From NCBI GenBank assembly GCA_036675815.1, contig JAKFEE010000028.1:101072-165071 (forward strand): a stretch of DNA of 64,000 bases, written 5' to 3'. The notes below the pieces were generated by a model. That model saw nothing but the letters and a program-made list of their open reading frames with translations, was not told the origin of the DNA and made no database searches. This DNA comes from JAKFEE01 sp036675815 (GTDB lineage Bacteria > Pseudomonadota > Alphaproteobacteria > Rhodospirillales > Magnetospirillaceae). Positions 17,763 to 27,754 of the stretch are shown in pieces. The position numbers and the translations under genes are program-made. How positions within the stretch are numbered: position 1 is the first letter of the stretch; each line of letters opens with the position of its first letter.

Positions 17763-19025
17763 CTATTCCACGACGGCCAGCGGCGCCGACGATGCCGCCT
17801 GCCGATACAGGCAGGCAAACTCGTCGACGGCGGCACGGGCGAATTCCGGGGTGTAAAGGTGCAAATCGAGCTCCTTGATCGCCGACCTGTCGTGCAGCCG
17901 CTCCTTCAGCCGTGCGACGAAAGCGGCGTCGGCGTTCGGGTCGTAGATCGGTCGCCCTTCCCTGTCGAGCGATGACCACCCTTTCAGCGGCACGAGGAAG
18001 CTGAACGGCCCCTTGGCCGCATTGAGCCGTTCGGCGATCACGTCGGCGGCCTGGCGCAGTTCGTCGGCAGTGGTGCGCACCTGCACGCGTAGTGCGTCCT
18101 GGACATACTGCACCCGATCCTTGGTCTTCTCCAGCATGTCGGCACGCCCGCCGTAGGACAGGATGTCGAGGCCGCATGGCGCCAACACGGTAGGTATGCC
18201 GGCGGCGGCGGCGGCTTTCAGGCGATCGGGGCCGGGATCGCGGTTGCCCTTGAACAGGTGCTCCATGACGCCGCCGATGCAGATGTCGATGACCCCCTGG
18301 AAGGCGCCGTCGCGGATCATCTCTTCCATGGCGCGGTCGCCCTTGCCCTGGGCGTGGCAGACGACGGGGGTGAAGCCGGCCTCCTCCAGCATCGCCAGCG
18401 CCGACTGCACCGCCATTTCGCCGAAGCCGAAGGAACTGATGGCGACGACCGGCTTGTCGAACTTGAAGTCGGTGCCCAGGGTCATCTCCACCATGCCGCA
18501 GATGGCGCCCACCGCATTGGCGATCTGCGCCTTCAGCAGCGGGTTCATTTTCACGATGTCGAGCACCGTATGGTGCATGGTGATGTCGCGGGTGCCGACA
18601 TACTTGTCGATGTAGGCCGGATGCGCCGCCATCGGCGAGGCCATCACCTTGGGCATGCCGAAGGGCAGCGTGCGCATGATGCTGGTCGACACCAGCGTCG
18701 CCGTGCCGCCGCCGATGCCGATGATGCCATGCACGCGCCCCTGGCGATGCAGGTCCTGGACGATGGCCGAGGCGCCTTTGATCTGGTTGTTGGTGGCCGT
18801 ATCGCGATCCGAGCGATACTTCTGGCGCACCACCTCGATCGGCAGCCCACCGCGGGCGGCAACCTCTTCGGTGCGGATGTCGCCGGGGAACGGCGGCGGC
18901 TCCTCCATGCTGAAATCGAGCAGGATGGCCTCGTGGCCGCGATCCTCGATCAGCCGCTTGACGAAGACGATGTCCTCGCCGCGCGTGTCGAGATTGCAGA
19001 CGATGACGATGCCTTTCTTCGGCAT
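17763..19025 (-). CDS. Tm-1-like ATP-binding domain protein (UPF0261)
   Basis: 420 residues. The N-terminal half has IVIVCNLDTRGEDIVFVK and the glycine-rich IIGIGGGTATLVSTSIMR; the C-terminal half carries ISSFGFGEMAV and the LAPCGLDILSYGG segment of UPF0261/Tm-1 proteins. The plant homologue Tm-1 binds a viral replicase; bacterial function is not established. The start at MPKKGIV has GGAGGGAG upstream. Between ubiD and the CBS gene it is presumably part of the aryl-acid pathway, but its reaction is unknown. Confidence 0.8.
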   Translation of the reverse strand: MPKKGIVIVCNLDTRGEDIVFVKRLIEDRGHEAILLDFSMEEPPPFPGDIRTEEVAARGGLPIEVVRQKYRSDRDTATNNQIKGASAIVQDLHRQGRVHGIIGIGGGTATLVSTSIMRTLPFGMPKVMASPMAAHPAYIDKYVGTRDITMHHTVLDIVKMNPLLKAQIANAVGAICGMVEMTLGTDFKFDKPVVAISSFGFGEMAVQSALAMLEEAGFTPVVCHAQGKGDRAMEEMIRDGAFQGVIDICIGGVMEHLFKGNRDPGPDRLKAAAAAGIPTVLAPCGLDILSYGGRADMLEKTKDRVQYVQDALRVQVRTTADELRQAADVIAERLNAAKGPFSFLVPLKGWSSLDREGRPIYDPNADAAFVARLKERLHDRSAIKELDLHLYTPEFARAAVDEFACLYRQAASSAPLAVVE

Positions 19026-19049
19026 TGGCGCTCTCCCTCCGTTTTCTTT

Positions 19050-19240
19050 GGGGGACACAGAGTTCACGGAGGAGCACAGAGGGCACGGAGAACCACTGCT
19101 TCGTTCTCTTGGTTCTCGTCATGCCCGCGAAAGCGGGCATCCAATCCGCAGGCCTCAGGACTGGACTCCCGCTTTCGCGGGAGTGACGATTTCCTCTGTG
19201 CCGTCTGTGTCCCCTCCGTGCCCTCTGCGTCCCCTGTCTT
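19050..19240. repeat. Composite palindromic intergenic repeat inside the aromatic operon
   Basis: Outer imperfect inverted arms (GGGACACAGAG.. near 19053 and CTCTGTGCC..GTGTCCCC near 19193-19235) enclose an inner hairpin pair with CCCGCGAAAGCGGG (about 19131) and CCCGCTTTCGCGGG (about 19168). This looks like a proteobacterial REP/MITE-like element. It fills the whole gap between ubiD and the Tm-1-like gene, so a strong RNA fold would sit in the operon mRNA. Confidence 0.75.
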
Positions 19241-19246
19241 ACATCG

Positions 19247-20767
19247 TTACTCCGCCGCCTTCTTGACCGCAGCCGGCCGGGTCAGGCGATCGATCATGTC
19301 GGCGACCGGGCTGGCGCCCTGGAAGCCGTACTCGTTCCACCGCTTCGACACCTTGGTCAGGACCTCGCGATCCATGAAGATCTCGGTCGGCTTGTTCTTC
19401 CACTCATAAGGCGTGCAGGCATCCAGCAGGATACGGCTGGTGATGTCGCGCGCCTCGATGGGCAGGCCGGGATCGAGCGGGGTCGAGCGGCCGCGGTCGA
19501 TGATCTGGGCCGAGCGCTTGGGATCGAAGCGCACCGCCAGGGCCCACAGCACGCGGTCCCAGTCGTCGGCGGCGATGTCGTGGTCAACGGTGATGACGCC
19601 CTTGACGCCGTAGTGGCCGGTGGTCGAGGCGATGACTGCGTTGCCGACGTGGTTGGAGTGGCCGGGATACATCTGCTTGAGCGACACCACGACCCAGAAG
19701 CGGCCGGTGGCGGCGGCGGGGAAGTAGACGCTCTGGATGCCGGGCACCTTCATCGTCTCGAGGTCGTGCCACAGAGTGGCCGTACGGTTCAGCGACTGGA
19801 TCATGTGGATGTCGTTGATCGGCTTGCCGACCGTCGTCGACCACCAGATCGGCTTGTTGCGGAACAGCAGCCGCTTCACCCGCAGCACCGGCTTCGGGTA
19901 GTCCTTCAGCTTGTTGCCGGAGTAGTAGCCGGTGTATTCGCCGAACGGCCCTTCCGGCATCAACTCGTTGGGATCGATATAGCCTTCGGCGATGACCTCG
20001 GCATTGGCCGGCAGCGTCAGGCCGGTGAGATCCGACTTGAACACCTCCATCGGCCGCTGCTTCAACTGGCCGACGGTGTCGTATTCGTCGACCTGGGCGC
20101 TGACCAGGGTCGAGGCGGCCAGGAACAGCGCCGGGTCGCCGCCGACTACCGCCGCCGCCGGCATGAGCTGGCCGCGTTCCTGGTACTTCTTCAGGTGGAA
20201 GTCGCCGTGCTTGCCCTTGATGATCTGCGAGCCGAGCAGGTTCTTGCCGAGGATCTGCGAGCGGTAGGTGCCGCAATTGGTCCAGCCGGTGTCGGGGTCC
20301 TGGGTCACCAGGAAGCCGGAAGTGACGAAGAAGCGGCCGCCGTCCTCGGGGTACATCCACGGCACCGGGAACATCTCGACGTCGACATCATCGCCCTCGA
20401 CGATGTTCTCCATCACCGGCGGCCGCTTTGAGATGGTCGGCTTGACCAGTTCCTTCGTGGTCAGCTCCATCCACTTGCGCGACAGCTGGCACATCGACAG
20501 CGACGGATCCTGCTCGAGCGCGATGGCCAGACGCGCCGGGGTGGTGAAGGCGCTGGTGAACGCCGGGGTCTTGTAGCCCTTGACGTTCTCGTAGAGCAGT
20601 GCCGGCCCCTTCTGCTCCTCGTTGACCTTGGACACGTGGGCCATCTCGAGATTCCAGTCGACCTCGGTCTTGACCCGATGGAGCTGCCCGTTCTCCTCGC
20701 AGGCGGCGACGAAGTCACGCAGGTCGGTGACCGGCTTGGTCGGGGTGGTGGGCTTCACGTGAGACAT
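19247..20767 (-). CDS. UbiD-family decarboxylase/carboxylase, phenylphosphate carboxylase-like
   Basis: 506 residues (about 56 kDa), the size of the alpha/beta subunits of phenylphosphate carboxylase. The prenyl-FMN site is intact: Arg169 in NCGTYRSQIL and the Glu272/Glu277 pair in PEGPFGEYTGYY correspond to the Arg-Glu-Glu triad of UbiD/Fdc1; VDHDIAADDWDRVLWA also matches. ATG 20767 follows GAGAGGGAGA. Only one UbiD paralogue is present, whereas Thauera has two plus gamma and delta subunits. Aryl substrate unknown. Confidence 0.88.
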   Translation of the reverse strand: MSHVKPTTPTKPVTDLRDFVAACEENGQLHRVKTEVDWNLEMAHVSKVNEEQKGPALLYENVKGYKTPAFTSAFTTPARLAIALEQDPSLSMCQLSRKWMELTTKELVKPTISKRPPVMENIVEGDDVDVEMFPVPWMYPEDGGRFFVTSGFLVTQDPDTGWTNCGTYRSQILGKNLLGSQIIKGKHGDFHLKKYQERGQLMPAAAVVGGDPALFLAASTLVSAQVDEYDTVGQLKQRPMEVFKSDLTGLTLPANAEVIAEGYIDPNELMPEGPFGEYTGYYSGNKLKDYPKPVLRVKRLLFRNKPIWWSTTVGKPINDIHMIQSLNRTATLWHDLETMKVPGIQSVYFPAAATGRFWVVVSLKQMYPGHSNHVGNAVIASTTGHYGVKGVITVDHDIAADDWDRVLWALAVRFDPKRSAQIIDRGRSTPLDPGLPIEARDITSRILLDACTPYEWKNKPTEIFMDREVLTKVSKRWNEYGFQGASPVADMIDRLTRPAAVKKAAE

Positions 20768-20800
20768 GGTTCGTTTCTCCCTCTCGCTTCGTTGCTTGGG

Positions 20801-21880
20801 TCAGATGCGCCGTCCCGCCATCATGGCGGCGACGATGTGATTGATCGGCGAGGCCGCCGCGGCCGAGACCGCCTGCGGCTGCTTGATGCTCCACACGGTC
20901 TCGGGGCGGGCCTGCAGGATGAAGACGTTGCTGCCGGCGGGCATGTCCTTGTCGATGGCCCATTCCACGTCCATCGGCCGGCCGTAATGCCCCTCGATCA
21001 GCTTGCCCATGCGGGCCAGCTCGACGATCTCGTCCTCGAGCAGCGACTGCACCGTCTGGCGTTCGAGCGGCACGTCGAAGCATTTCGACGAGTGCGTGGC
21101 ATGGTCGACGGTGTAGTAGATCTCCTTCTTGCTGATGACGCGGTGCATCGGCTCCAGCGACACCTTGCTGACGGTGAACTCGTCGGGGGTGACCTCGCCG
21201 GAGACCACCGATTCGCCGAAGCCGAAATTGGCGTTGATGACGATGGACGACCGGTCGCCGTTCGACGGATTGAGGGTGAACAGCACCCCCGCGGTGGAGG
21301 CGCTGACCATCTTCTGGACGCCGACGCTGATGGCGACCTGGCGGTGGTCGTAATTCATGCGCAGGCGGTAGGCGATGGCGCGCGCGGTGAACAGGCTGGC
21401 GAAACAGCGGCGGATGTGGCCCATCAGGTCGTCGGCGCCGCGGATCCACAGGTAGGTGTCCTGCTGGCCGGCGAAGCTGGCGTCGGGCATGTCCTCGGCG
21501 GTGGCCGAGGAGCGCACCGCGACCGGCACCGCCGGCACGCAGCACAGCATCGACAGCTTGCGGTAGTGCTCGCAGACCTCGTCCTCGATCAGCGTCGAGA
21601 ACGGCACGCCCTCGATGCGCTCACGCACCTCGGCGCTGATCCGCTCCAGGCGGTCGTTGTCGTGGGGATCGACGCCATCGACCATCGCCGGCACGATCTC
21701 GCTGAGGCCGGCTTCTGCCATGAAGCGCTGATAGCCATGGGTGGTGACGGCAAAGCCGGGCGGCACGCGAATGCCGGCGCCGATCAGCTCGCCCAGCGAG
21801 GCGCACTTGCCGCCGACTTCGGCAACCGAGTCCTTGTCGCATTCCTGGAACCAGCGGACGATGGGAGTTTGCTCAGGCAT
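20801..21880 (-). CDS. ppsB: Phenylphosphate synthase-like subunit, ATP-grasp part of PEP synthase
   Basis: 359 residues (about 40 kDa) equal to the N-terminal nucleotide-binding part of PEP synthase only. Seen: VGGKCASLGELIGAG, VAVRSSATAEDMPDASFAGQ, LFTLNPSNGDRSSIVINANF, GFGESVVSGEVTPDEF and the C-terminal FILQARPETVW. There is no phosphohistidine or PEP domain, exactly as in the 40-kDa protein 2 of Thauera phenylphosphate synthase, which uses ATP to phosphorylate its partner. ATG 21880 with TAGGAG upstream is chosen over an upstream ATG lying in the repeat. Confidence 0.85.
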   Translation of the reverse strand: MPEQTPIVRWFQECDKDSVAEVGGKCASLGELIGAGIRVPPGFAVTTHGYQRFMAEAGLSEIVPAMVDGVDPHDNDRLERISAEVRERIEGVPFSTLIEDEVCEHYRKLSMLCCVPAVPVAVRSSATAEDMPDASFAGQQDTYLWIRGADDLMGHIRRCFASLFTARAIAYRLRMNYDHRQVAISVGVQKMVSASTAGVLFTLNPSNGDRSSIVINANFGFGESVVSGEVTPDEFTVSKVSLEPMHRVISKKEIYYTVDHATHSSKCFDVPLERQTVQSLLEDEIVELARMGKLIEGHYGRPMDVEWAIDKDMPAGSNVFILQARPETVWSIKQPQAVSAAAASPINHIVAAMMAGRRI

Positions 21881-21894
21881 GATTTCTCCTATTT

Positions 21895-22022
21895 CCCTCT
21901 CCCGCAGGCGGGAGAGGGAGGGGCCCACGAAGTGGGAGGGTGAGGGAAGCCGCTGGTCGGGCTTGGCGTAGCTGCGCTGGCGGTGCCCCTCACCCCGGCC
22001 CTCTCCCGCAAGCGGGAGAGGG
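21895..22022. repeat. Pair of GC-rich palindromes between the two synthase-like genes
   Basis: Two near-identical 24-bp palindromes, CCCTCTCCCGC-[AG/AA]-GCGGGAGAGGG, at 21895-21918 and 21999-22022, separated by about 80 nt that contain GTGGGAGGGTGAGGG and CCCCTCACCCC. The copies are in opposite surroundings, so the whole unit can form a long cruciform. The type is common in intergenic DNA of many alphaproteobacteria. It occupies the gap between ppsA and ppsB. Confidence 0.8.
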
Positions 22023-22037
22023 AGGTGATGGGAGCGG

Positions 22038-23888
22038 CTACTGGGCGATGGTCACCGCGCCGGTGGAGCCATTCACGCGAACGGTCATTCCGGTCTTGAT
22101 GATCTGCGTCGCCATGCCGGTGCCGACCACCGCCGGCATGCCGTATTCGCGGCAGACGATGGCGGCGTGGCACATGACGCCACCGACGTCGGTGACGCAG
22201 GCCTTGATCTTGACGAAGGCCGGTGCCCATGACGGCGAGGTCGTCGGCGCCACCAGGATCTCGCCCTCTTCGAGCTGGGCGATCTCATCGACCGAGCGGC
22301 AGACGCGGGCCTTGCCCTCGACCGCCCCCGGCGACCCGGCGAAGCCGGTGAACTCGGTGATGCTGTCGAGACTGTCGGCCGCGCGGATTTTGGCCCAGGC
22401 GTTGAGGGATTCGTTGGTGATGCCCCACAGCACGATGGTGAAGGGCTCCTGAATGACCGCTGGCTTGGTGCCCACCGCCGGCGGCGGCGTCCACTCGCGG
22501 AACTTCTGCAGGACGCCCTTGCGCCACGAGATTTCCTTGGGCCACACCTTCGGCCCGCGCGGCTTGACGCCGGTGGCCCAGGCGGTGACCAGGTCCCACA
22601 GCGCGTCCTTGATCTCGGCCCGCTTCATGTACCAAACGTCCTCGATGTCTTCGAGGAAGCCATGGTCCTTCATGATTGCCGCGACTTCGCGCACCTTGTT
22701 CCAGAACACCGAGTGGAACCAGTGCTCGACATAGAACAGGTGGTTCTCGACATAGGGGAACACCGTCTTGGTGGTGTTCAGGAGCTGATCGAAGGTGGCC
22801 CGGTCTTGGTCGGTGGCGATCAGGGCGCGGTATTCGCTGGTGATACGGTCGCGCTCGCGCCGCACCTGCTCGATCGGCCGCTCGATCGAGGCGCCGGCGC
22901 GCAGCTTCTCGGCATAGATGCAGATCGCCGCCAGCGGCACGTTGAGATCGTCGTTCCACGACTTGTCATGGTGATACCAGCCGGTGCCGGTGGAGACGAA
23001 AAACCACGGATAACGCGCCTTCTCGAACGCCGCCAGCCACTGGCGGCCGGGCTCGCTGGCCTCCAAAGCCGCCTTGACGCGGCTGAAATCGCGCGACGAA
23101 TGCAACAGCTCGTCGACGTCGAGTTCCACCGCCTTGCGCGCCAGATTCTTCAGCTCCTCGTCGGGCTGGTACATGATGACGTCGATGCCCGAGATCATCT
23201 GCGTGACGCGCTGCGCCGGGATGTCGGGGAAGATCTTCTGGCAGAAATCGAGGAAGGTGACGTACGAGGCGTAGCCGAGATTGAGGAACTCGAAGTGGTA
23301 CTGCCAGCAGCGGATGCCGAGGTCGATCAACTGGTCGTAGGCGCGCAGCAGGTGATAGCCCTTGGACTCGCCCACCGCCTCGGTGACCACCGCCGTGGCC
23401 TCCATTTCGGGCAGCGGCTCGATCTTGAGGGCCTCGAGCTCGGCGATGGTGCCCTTCAGCTTCTCTTCCCACTTGGCGACCAGGCTGTCCCAGTTCTGGT
23501 AATAGTAGCCGGCGCGCTCGAGGAAATGGCCGACGCGCGCCTCGACCTCCTTGGGATCGGTCACCGGCACCGGCGTGATGTAGAGGTAGCCGTTGACGAT
23601 GCGATGGTCGACGCCATAGACCGGCGGCACCGAGAAGATGCGCGTGTTGTATTGCGACAGCGCCAGATACCAGGCCTCGTCCCAAATGATGTCGAAGGGA
23701 TACATGGGCTCGGGATAGTGCAGCCCGTCGTAGAACCAGAACATACCGTCTTCGTAGTCCCGCCGCTCGGGATCGTCGGTGACGAAGGGGTAATGATAGG
23801 GATACATGCGTTCCCAGCCCTCGGTGCCCGGGATCTTCTCCAGCGAATGCGGGCTGGGGAATTCGGCCTTCGGCGCCATTACGCTCAT
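22038..23888 (-). CDS. ppsA: Phenylphosphate synthase-like subunit, phosphohistidine part of PEP synthase
   Basis: 616 residues (about 70 kDa). The C-terminal region has the mobile phosphohistidine domain, GGVMCHAAIVCREYGMPAVV with the acceptor His at about residue 574. The long N-terminal part (PYHYPFVTDDPERRDYEDGMFWFYDG) is unlike PEP synthase and probably binds the aryl substrate. Size and layout match the 70-kDa protein 1 of Thauera, where this His passes the phosphoryl group from ATP to phenol. ATG 23888 follows GGGAGGAACGACA. First gene after a sigma-54 promoter. Confidence 0.85.
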   Translation of the reverse strand: MSVMAPKAEFPSPHSLEKIPGTEGWERMYPYHYPFVTDDPERRDYEDGMFWFYDGLHYPEPMYPFDIIWDEAWYLALSQYNTRIFSVPPVYGVDHRIVNGYLYITPVPVTDPKEVEARVGHFLERAGYYYQNWDSLVAKWEEKLKGTIAELEALKIEPLPEMEATAVVTEAVGESKGYHLLRAYDQLIDLGIRCWQYHFEFLNLGYASYVTFLDFCQKIFPDIPAQRVTQMISGIDVIMYQPDEELKNLARKAVELDVDELLHSSRDFSRVKAALEASEPGRQWLAAFEKARYPWFFVSTGTGWYHHDKSWNDDLNVPLAAICIYAEKLRAGASIERPIEQVRRERDRITSEYRALIATDQDRATFDQLLNTTKTVFPYVENHLFYVEHWFHSVFWNKVREVAAIMKDHGFLEDIEDVWYMKRAEIKDALWDLVTAWATGVKPRGPKVWPKEISWRKGVLQKFREWTPPPAVGTKPAVIQEPFTIVLWGITNESLNAWAKIRAADSLDSITEFTGFAGSPGAVEGKARVCRSVDEIAQLEEGEILVAPTTSPSWAPAFVKIKACVTDVGGVMCHAAIVCREYGMPAVVGTGMATQIIKTGMTVRVNGSTGAVTIAQ

Positions 23889-23972
23889 TGTCGTTCCTCC
23901 CTTCAGAGCCGGTGCGACGGCGAGCGCAATGTTATGATTTGATTGGGCGCTCCGCCCGGCAGGGGCATAAGC

Positions 23973-23987
23973 GCAAGCCACGTGCCA
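23973..23987 (-). promoter_or_regulatory. Sigma-54 (-24/-12) promoter of the aromatic operon
   Basis: The minus strand reads TGGCACG-TGGC-TTGC, a perfect match to the TGGCACG-N4-TTGC consensus. Transcription would start near 23962, about 75 nt before the ppsA ATG. The divergent gene encodes a sigma-54 activator, which supports it strongly. Confidence 0.88.
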
Positions 23988-24041
23988 GCCGGGCACTTCC
24001 CCAGGAATCCGCCGATTCGCACCACCCGGGCGGCAGCCTAC

Positions 24042-24057
24042 TTGATGAAATGATCAA
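24042..24057. promoter_or_regulatory. Candidate upstream activator site for the XylR/DmpR-type regulator
   Basis: TTGATGAAATGATCAA, a 16-bp inverted repeat (arms TTGAT/ATCAA) very like the XylR/DmpR upstream activating sequences. It is centred about 87 bp upstream of the predicted sigma-54 start site and 90 bp before the activator gene, so one site could serve both directions. Usually two sites occur; only one is clear here. Confidence 0.6.
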
Positions 24058-24139
24058 AAAGAGAGGTTGCAAGAGCTGACCCCATCATGATTTGCTCTAG
24101 AAAATAAAAACTAAAAACGCTAAAGACGAGGGGGCGCCG

Positions 24140-25870
<1,731 letters not shown>

Positions 25871-25940
25871 CAGGCACGCGGCTTGCCTTCGCCCACGCGG
25901 GAGCTAACATGCCCAGGTACATCATCAAGGAGGCCTGTGC

Positions 25941-26546
25941 ATGAAGCTGTTCATCAAGCCGGGGGCCTGCTCGCTGTCGCCGCACATCGTCCTGCGCGAA
26001 GCGGGCCTCGCCTGCGACACCGTCACCGTAGATCTGGCGACCAAGAAGCTGGCCGATGGCGGCGACTATCTGGCGGTCAACCCCAAGGGCCAGGTGCCGG
26101 CGCTGCAGCTCGAGGGCGGCGAGATTCTCACCGAAGGGCCGGTGATCGTGCAGTTCCTCGCCGACCAGCGACCCGATGCCGGCCTGATTCCGCCGGCCGG
26201 CACGCTGGCGCGCTATCGCCTTCAGGAGTGGCTGAACTTCGTCGGCAGCGAGTTGCACAAGTCCTTCACCCCGCTGTTCCGGCCGGGCACCCCCGAGGAC
26301 TACAAGCCGGTGGCCAAGGAGTTGATTGCCGCGAAGCTCGCCGTCGTCGACCGGCACCTCGGCGACAACGACTATCTCATGGGCGAGTCGTTCACGGTGG
26401 CCGACGCCTACCTGTTCACGATCCTGCGCTGGGCCCCGCCGATGGGCATCGATCTCGGCCGCTGGCCGAATGTCGCCGCCTATGTCGATCGCGTCGGCGC
26501 GCGGCCGGCGGTGCGAACCGCCCTGCGCGAGGAAGGGCTCGCCTGA
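25941..26546 (+). CDS. Beta-class glutathione S-transferase
   Basis: 201 residues, resembling E. coli GstA/GstB-type enzymes. Thioredoxin-fold N-terminus MKLFIKPGACSLSPHI with the beta-class Cys10, the glutathione-binding NPKGQVPAL and EGPVIVQFL, then a helical C-terminal domain with FTVADAYLFTILRW. AAGGAGG precedes the ATG. It follows the activator by 70 nt on the same strand and could belong to aromatic detoxification. Convergent with siaD, 14 nt apart. Confidence 0.9.
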   Translation: MKLFIKPGACSLSPHIVLREAGLACDTVTVDLATKKLADGGDYLAVNPKGQVPALQLEGGEILTEGPVIVQFLADQRPDAGLIPPAGTLARYRLQEWLNFVGSELHKSFTPLFRPGTPEDYKPVAKELIAAKLAVVDRHLGDNDYLMGESFTVADAYLFTILRWAPPMGIDLGRWPNVAAYVDRVGARPAVRTALREEGLA

Positions 26547-26560
26547 CCAACGGCGCTGGA

Positions 26561-27346
26561 TTAGGCTGAGACGCAGCAGTCGCGGCCGCGGCGCTTGGCG
26601 GCGATCAGGGCATCGTCCGCCCGCGAAATGGTGTCCGAGATGTCTTCGCCGGCACGATACATGGCGATGCCGATACTTGCCGTCATCGATAGGGTCTGCC
26701 CCTTGGGGGCGAGCGGCAAGGCGCGAATATGCTCCTGCAGACGGTGCAGGACGGCGACCGCGGCCGCTGCCGCCGTGTTCGGCAGCAGGATCAGGAATTC
26801 TTCGCCACCCCAGCGGGCACAGAGGTCATACTCGCGAAGGCCGTTCCTTATCGCTTGGGCGAAGGACACCAGCACTTCATCGCCGGTGTAATGACCGAAG
26901 CGGTCGTTCACCCGCTTGAAGTGGTCGATGTCGAGCAGGGCGAGAGCCAACGGTTGGTGATGACGGTTGGTGCGTTTCGCTTCCTCGCCAAGCCGCTTGA
27001 AGGCCAAGCGGCGATTGGCGAGCCCGGTGAGCTGGTCGGTGTGCGCGGCCGCCTCGAGTTTGGCGCACAACTCCCGCATCATCTGCTGGTAACCATCAGA
27101 GATGCGCACCGCCTTTTCCAGCCGACGCAGATGCTGGTTGTAGCGCTGGTTAATCGACTTGGCGCCATCGATCGCGATGCGGTGATAGCCGTCGGCGATG
27201 AGACTAATGCGCTCCAGCCGCTCCAGCCGCTCGCGATCCTGCGCCCACAACTGCGCCAAGGCCTTCCGCAGCGGGTGATCGAGATATTGCGCGTCGCGCA
27301 GAAGAGACTCGATACGATCGTCGAAACTGCTCGGCTGTTCTATCAT
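26561..27346 (-). CDS. siaD: Diguanylate cyclase, SiaD-like
   Basis: 261 residues: an N-terminal helical region (about 1-100), then a GGDEF domain with active site GGEEF (180-184) and an intact inhibitory RxxD site (REYD, 171-174) exactly five residues before it. Makes cyclic di-GMP from GTP. It is the last gene of a four-gene set in the order siaA-siaB-siaC-siaD known from Pseudomonas aeruginosa, where SiaC binding to the helical region stimulates the cyclase. The gap to siaC is 7 nt. Confidence 0.88.
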   Translation of the reverse strand: MIEQPSSFDDRIESLLRDAQYLDHPLRKALAQLWAQDRERLERLERISLIADGYHRIAIDGAKSINQRYNQHLRRLEKAVRISDGYQQMMRELCAKLEAAAHTDQLTGLANRRLAFKRLGEEAKRTNRHHQPLALALLDIDHFKRVNDRFGHYTGDEVLVSFAQAIRNGLREYDLCARWGGEEFLILLPNTAAAAAVAVLHRLQEHIRALPLAPKGQTLSMTASIGIAMYRAGEDISDTISRADDALIAAKRRGRDCCVSA

Positions 27347-27353
27347 GGATAGT

Positions 27354-27731
27354 CTAGTCGACGGGCAGAATATGGAAGGGGAAGGTGTAATCCTCCTTGA
27401 ATTCGGCAGCCAACTCGCCCACCCGTTCATTGGCGCTGTCGAAATACCAATTCACCGCCACCCTTCGCCCTCCTGCCGCAGCGGTTTCGAGCAGGTCGAA
27501 AATGTCCATCATCGCCCTGACGCTACTGGTATTCAGGTAGATGAGTCGCAGTTCAAGCGACAGTGCGCGCGAGTCGGCGGCCAGGTACTTCTCGACCCAT
27601 TTGATGATCTGGTCGAACAGCGAGAACGCGTTTTCTGGGTAGGAATCCCCGTTCATCGCCAGGATACCCGCCTGCCAGTCACCGAGGACATCGGGAACTG
27701 ACTGTGTGCCAGGTATGATCAGGTCGGTCAT
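27354..27731 (-). CDS. siaC: SiaC-like phospho-switch protein (DUF1987)
   Basis: 125 residues. The segment LIYLNTSSVRAMMDIFDLLE places a threonine at residue 68, the same number as the Thr68 of P. aeruginosa SiaC that is phosphorylated by SiaB and dephosphorylated by SiaA. In that system unphosphorylated SiaC binds and activates SiaD. ATG 27731 is preferred over an upstream ATG that overlaps siaB. The family is known; the switch here is inferred by homology. Confidence 0.88.
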   Translation of the reverse strand: MTDLIIPGTQSVPDVLGDWQAGILAMNGDSYPENAFSLFDQIIKWVEKYLAADSRALSLELRLIYLNTSSVRAMMDIFDLLETAAAGGRRVAVNWYFDSANERVGELAAEFKEDYTFPFHILPVD

Positions 27732-27754
27732 TTGTCCGGCTCTTGCTCCAAGAC

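Noticed and set aside
19050..19240. Possible CRISPR or insertion sequence
   Set aside because: Only inverted palindromes, no direct repeats with unique spacers, and no transposase frame.
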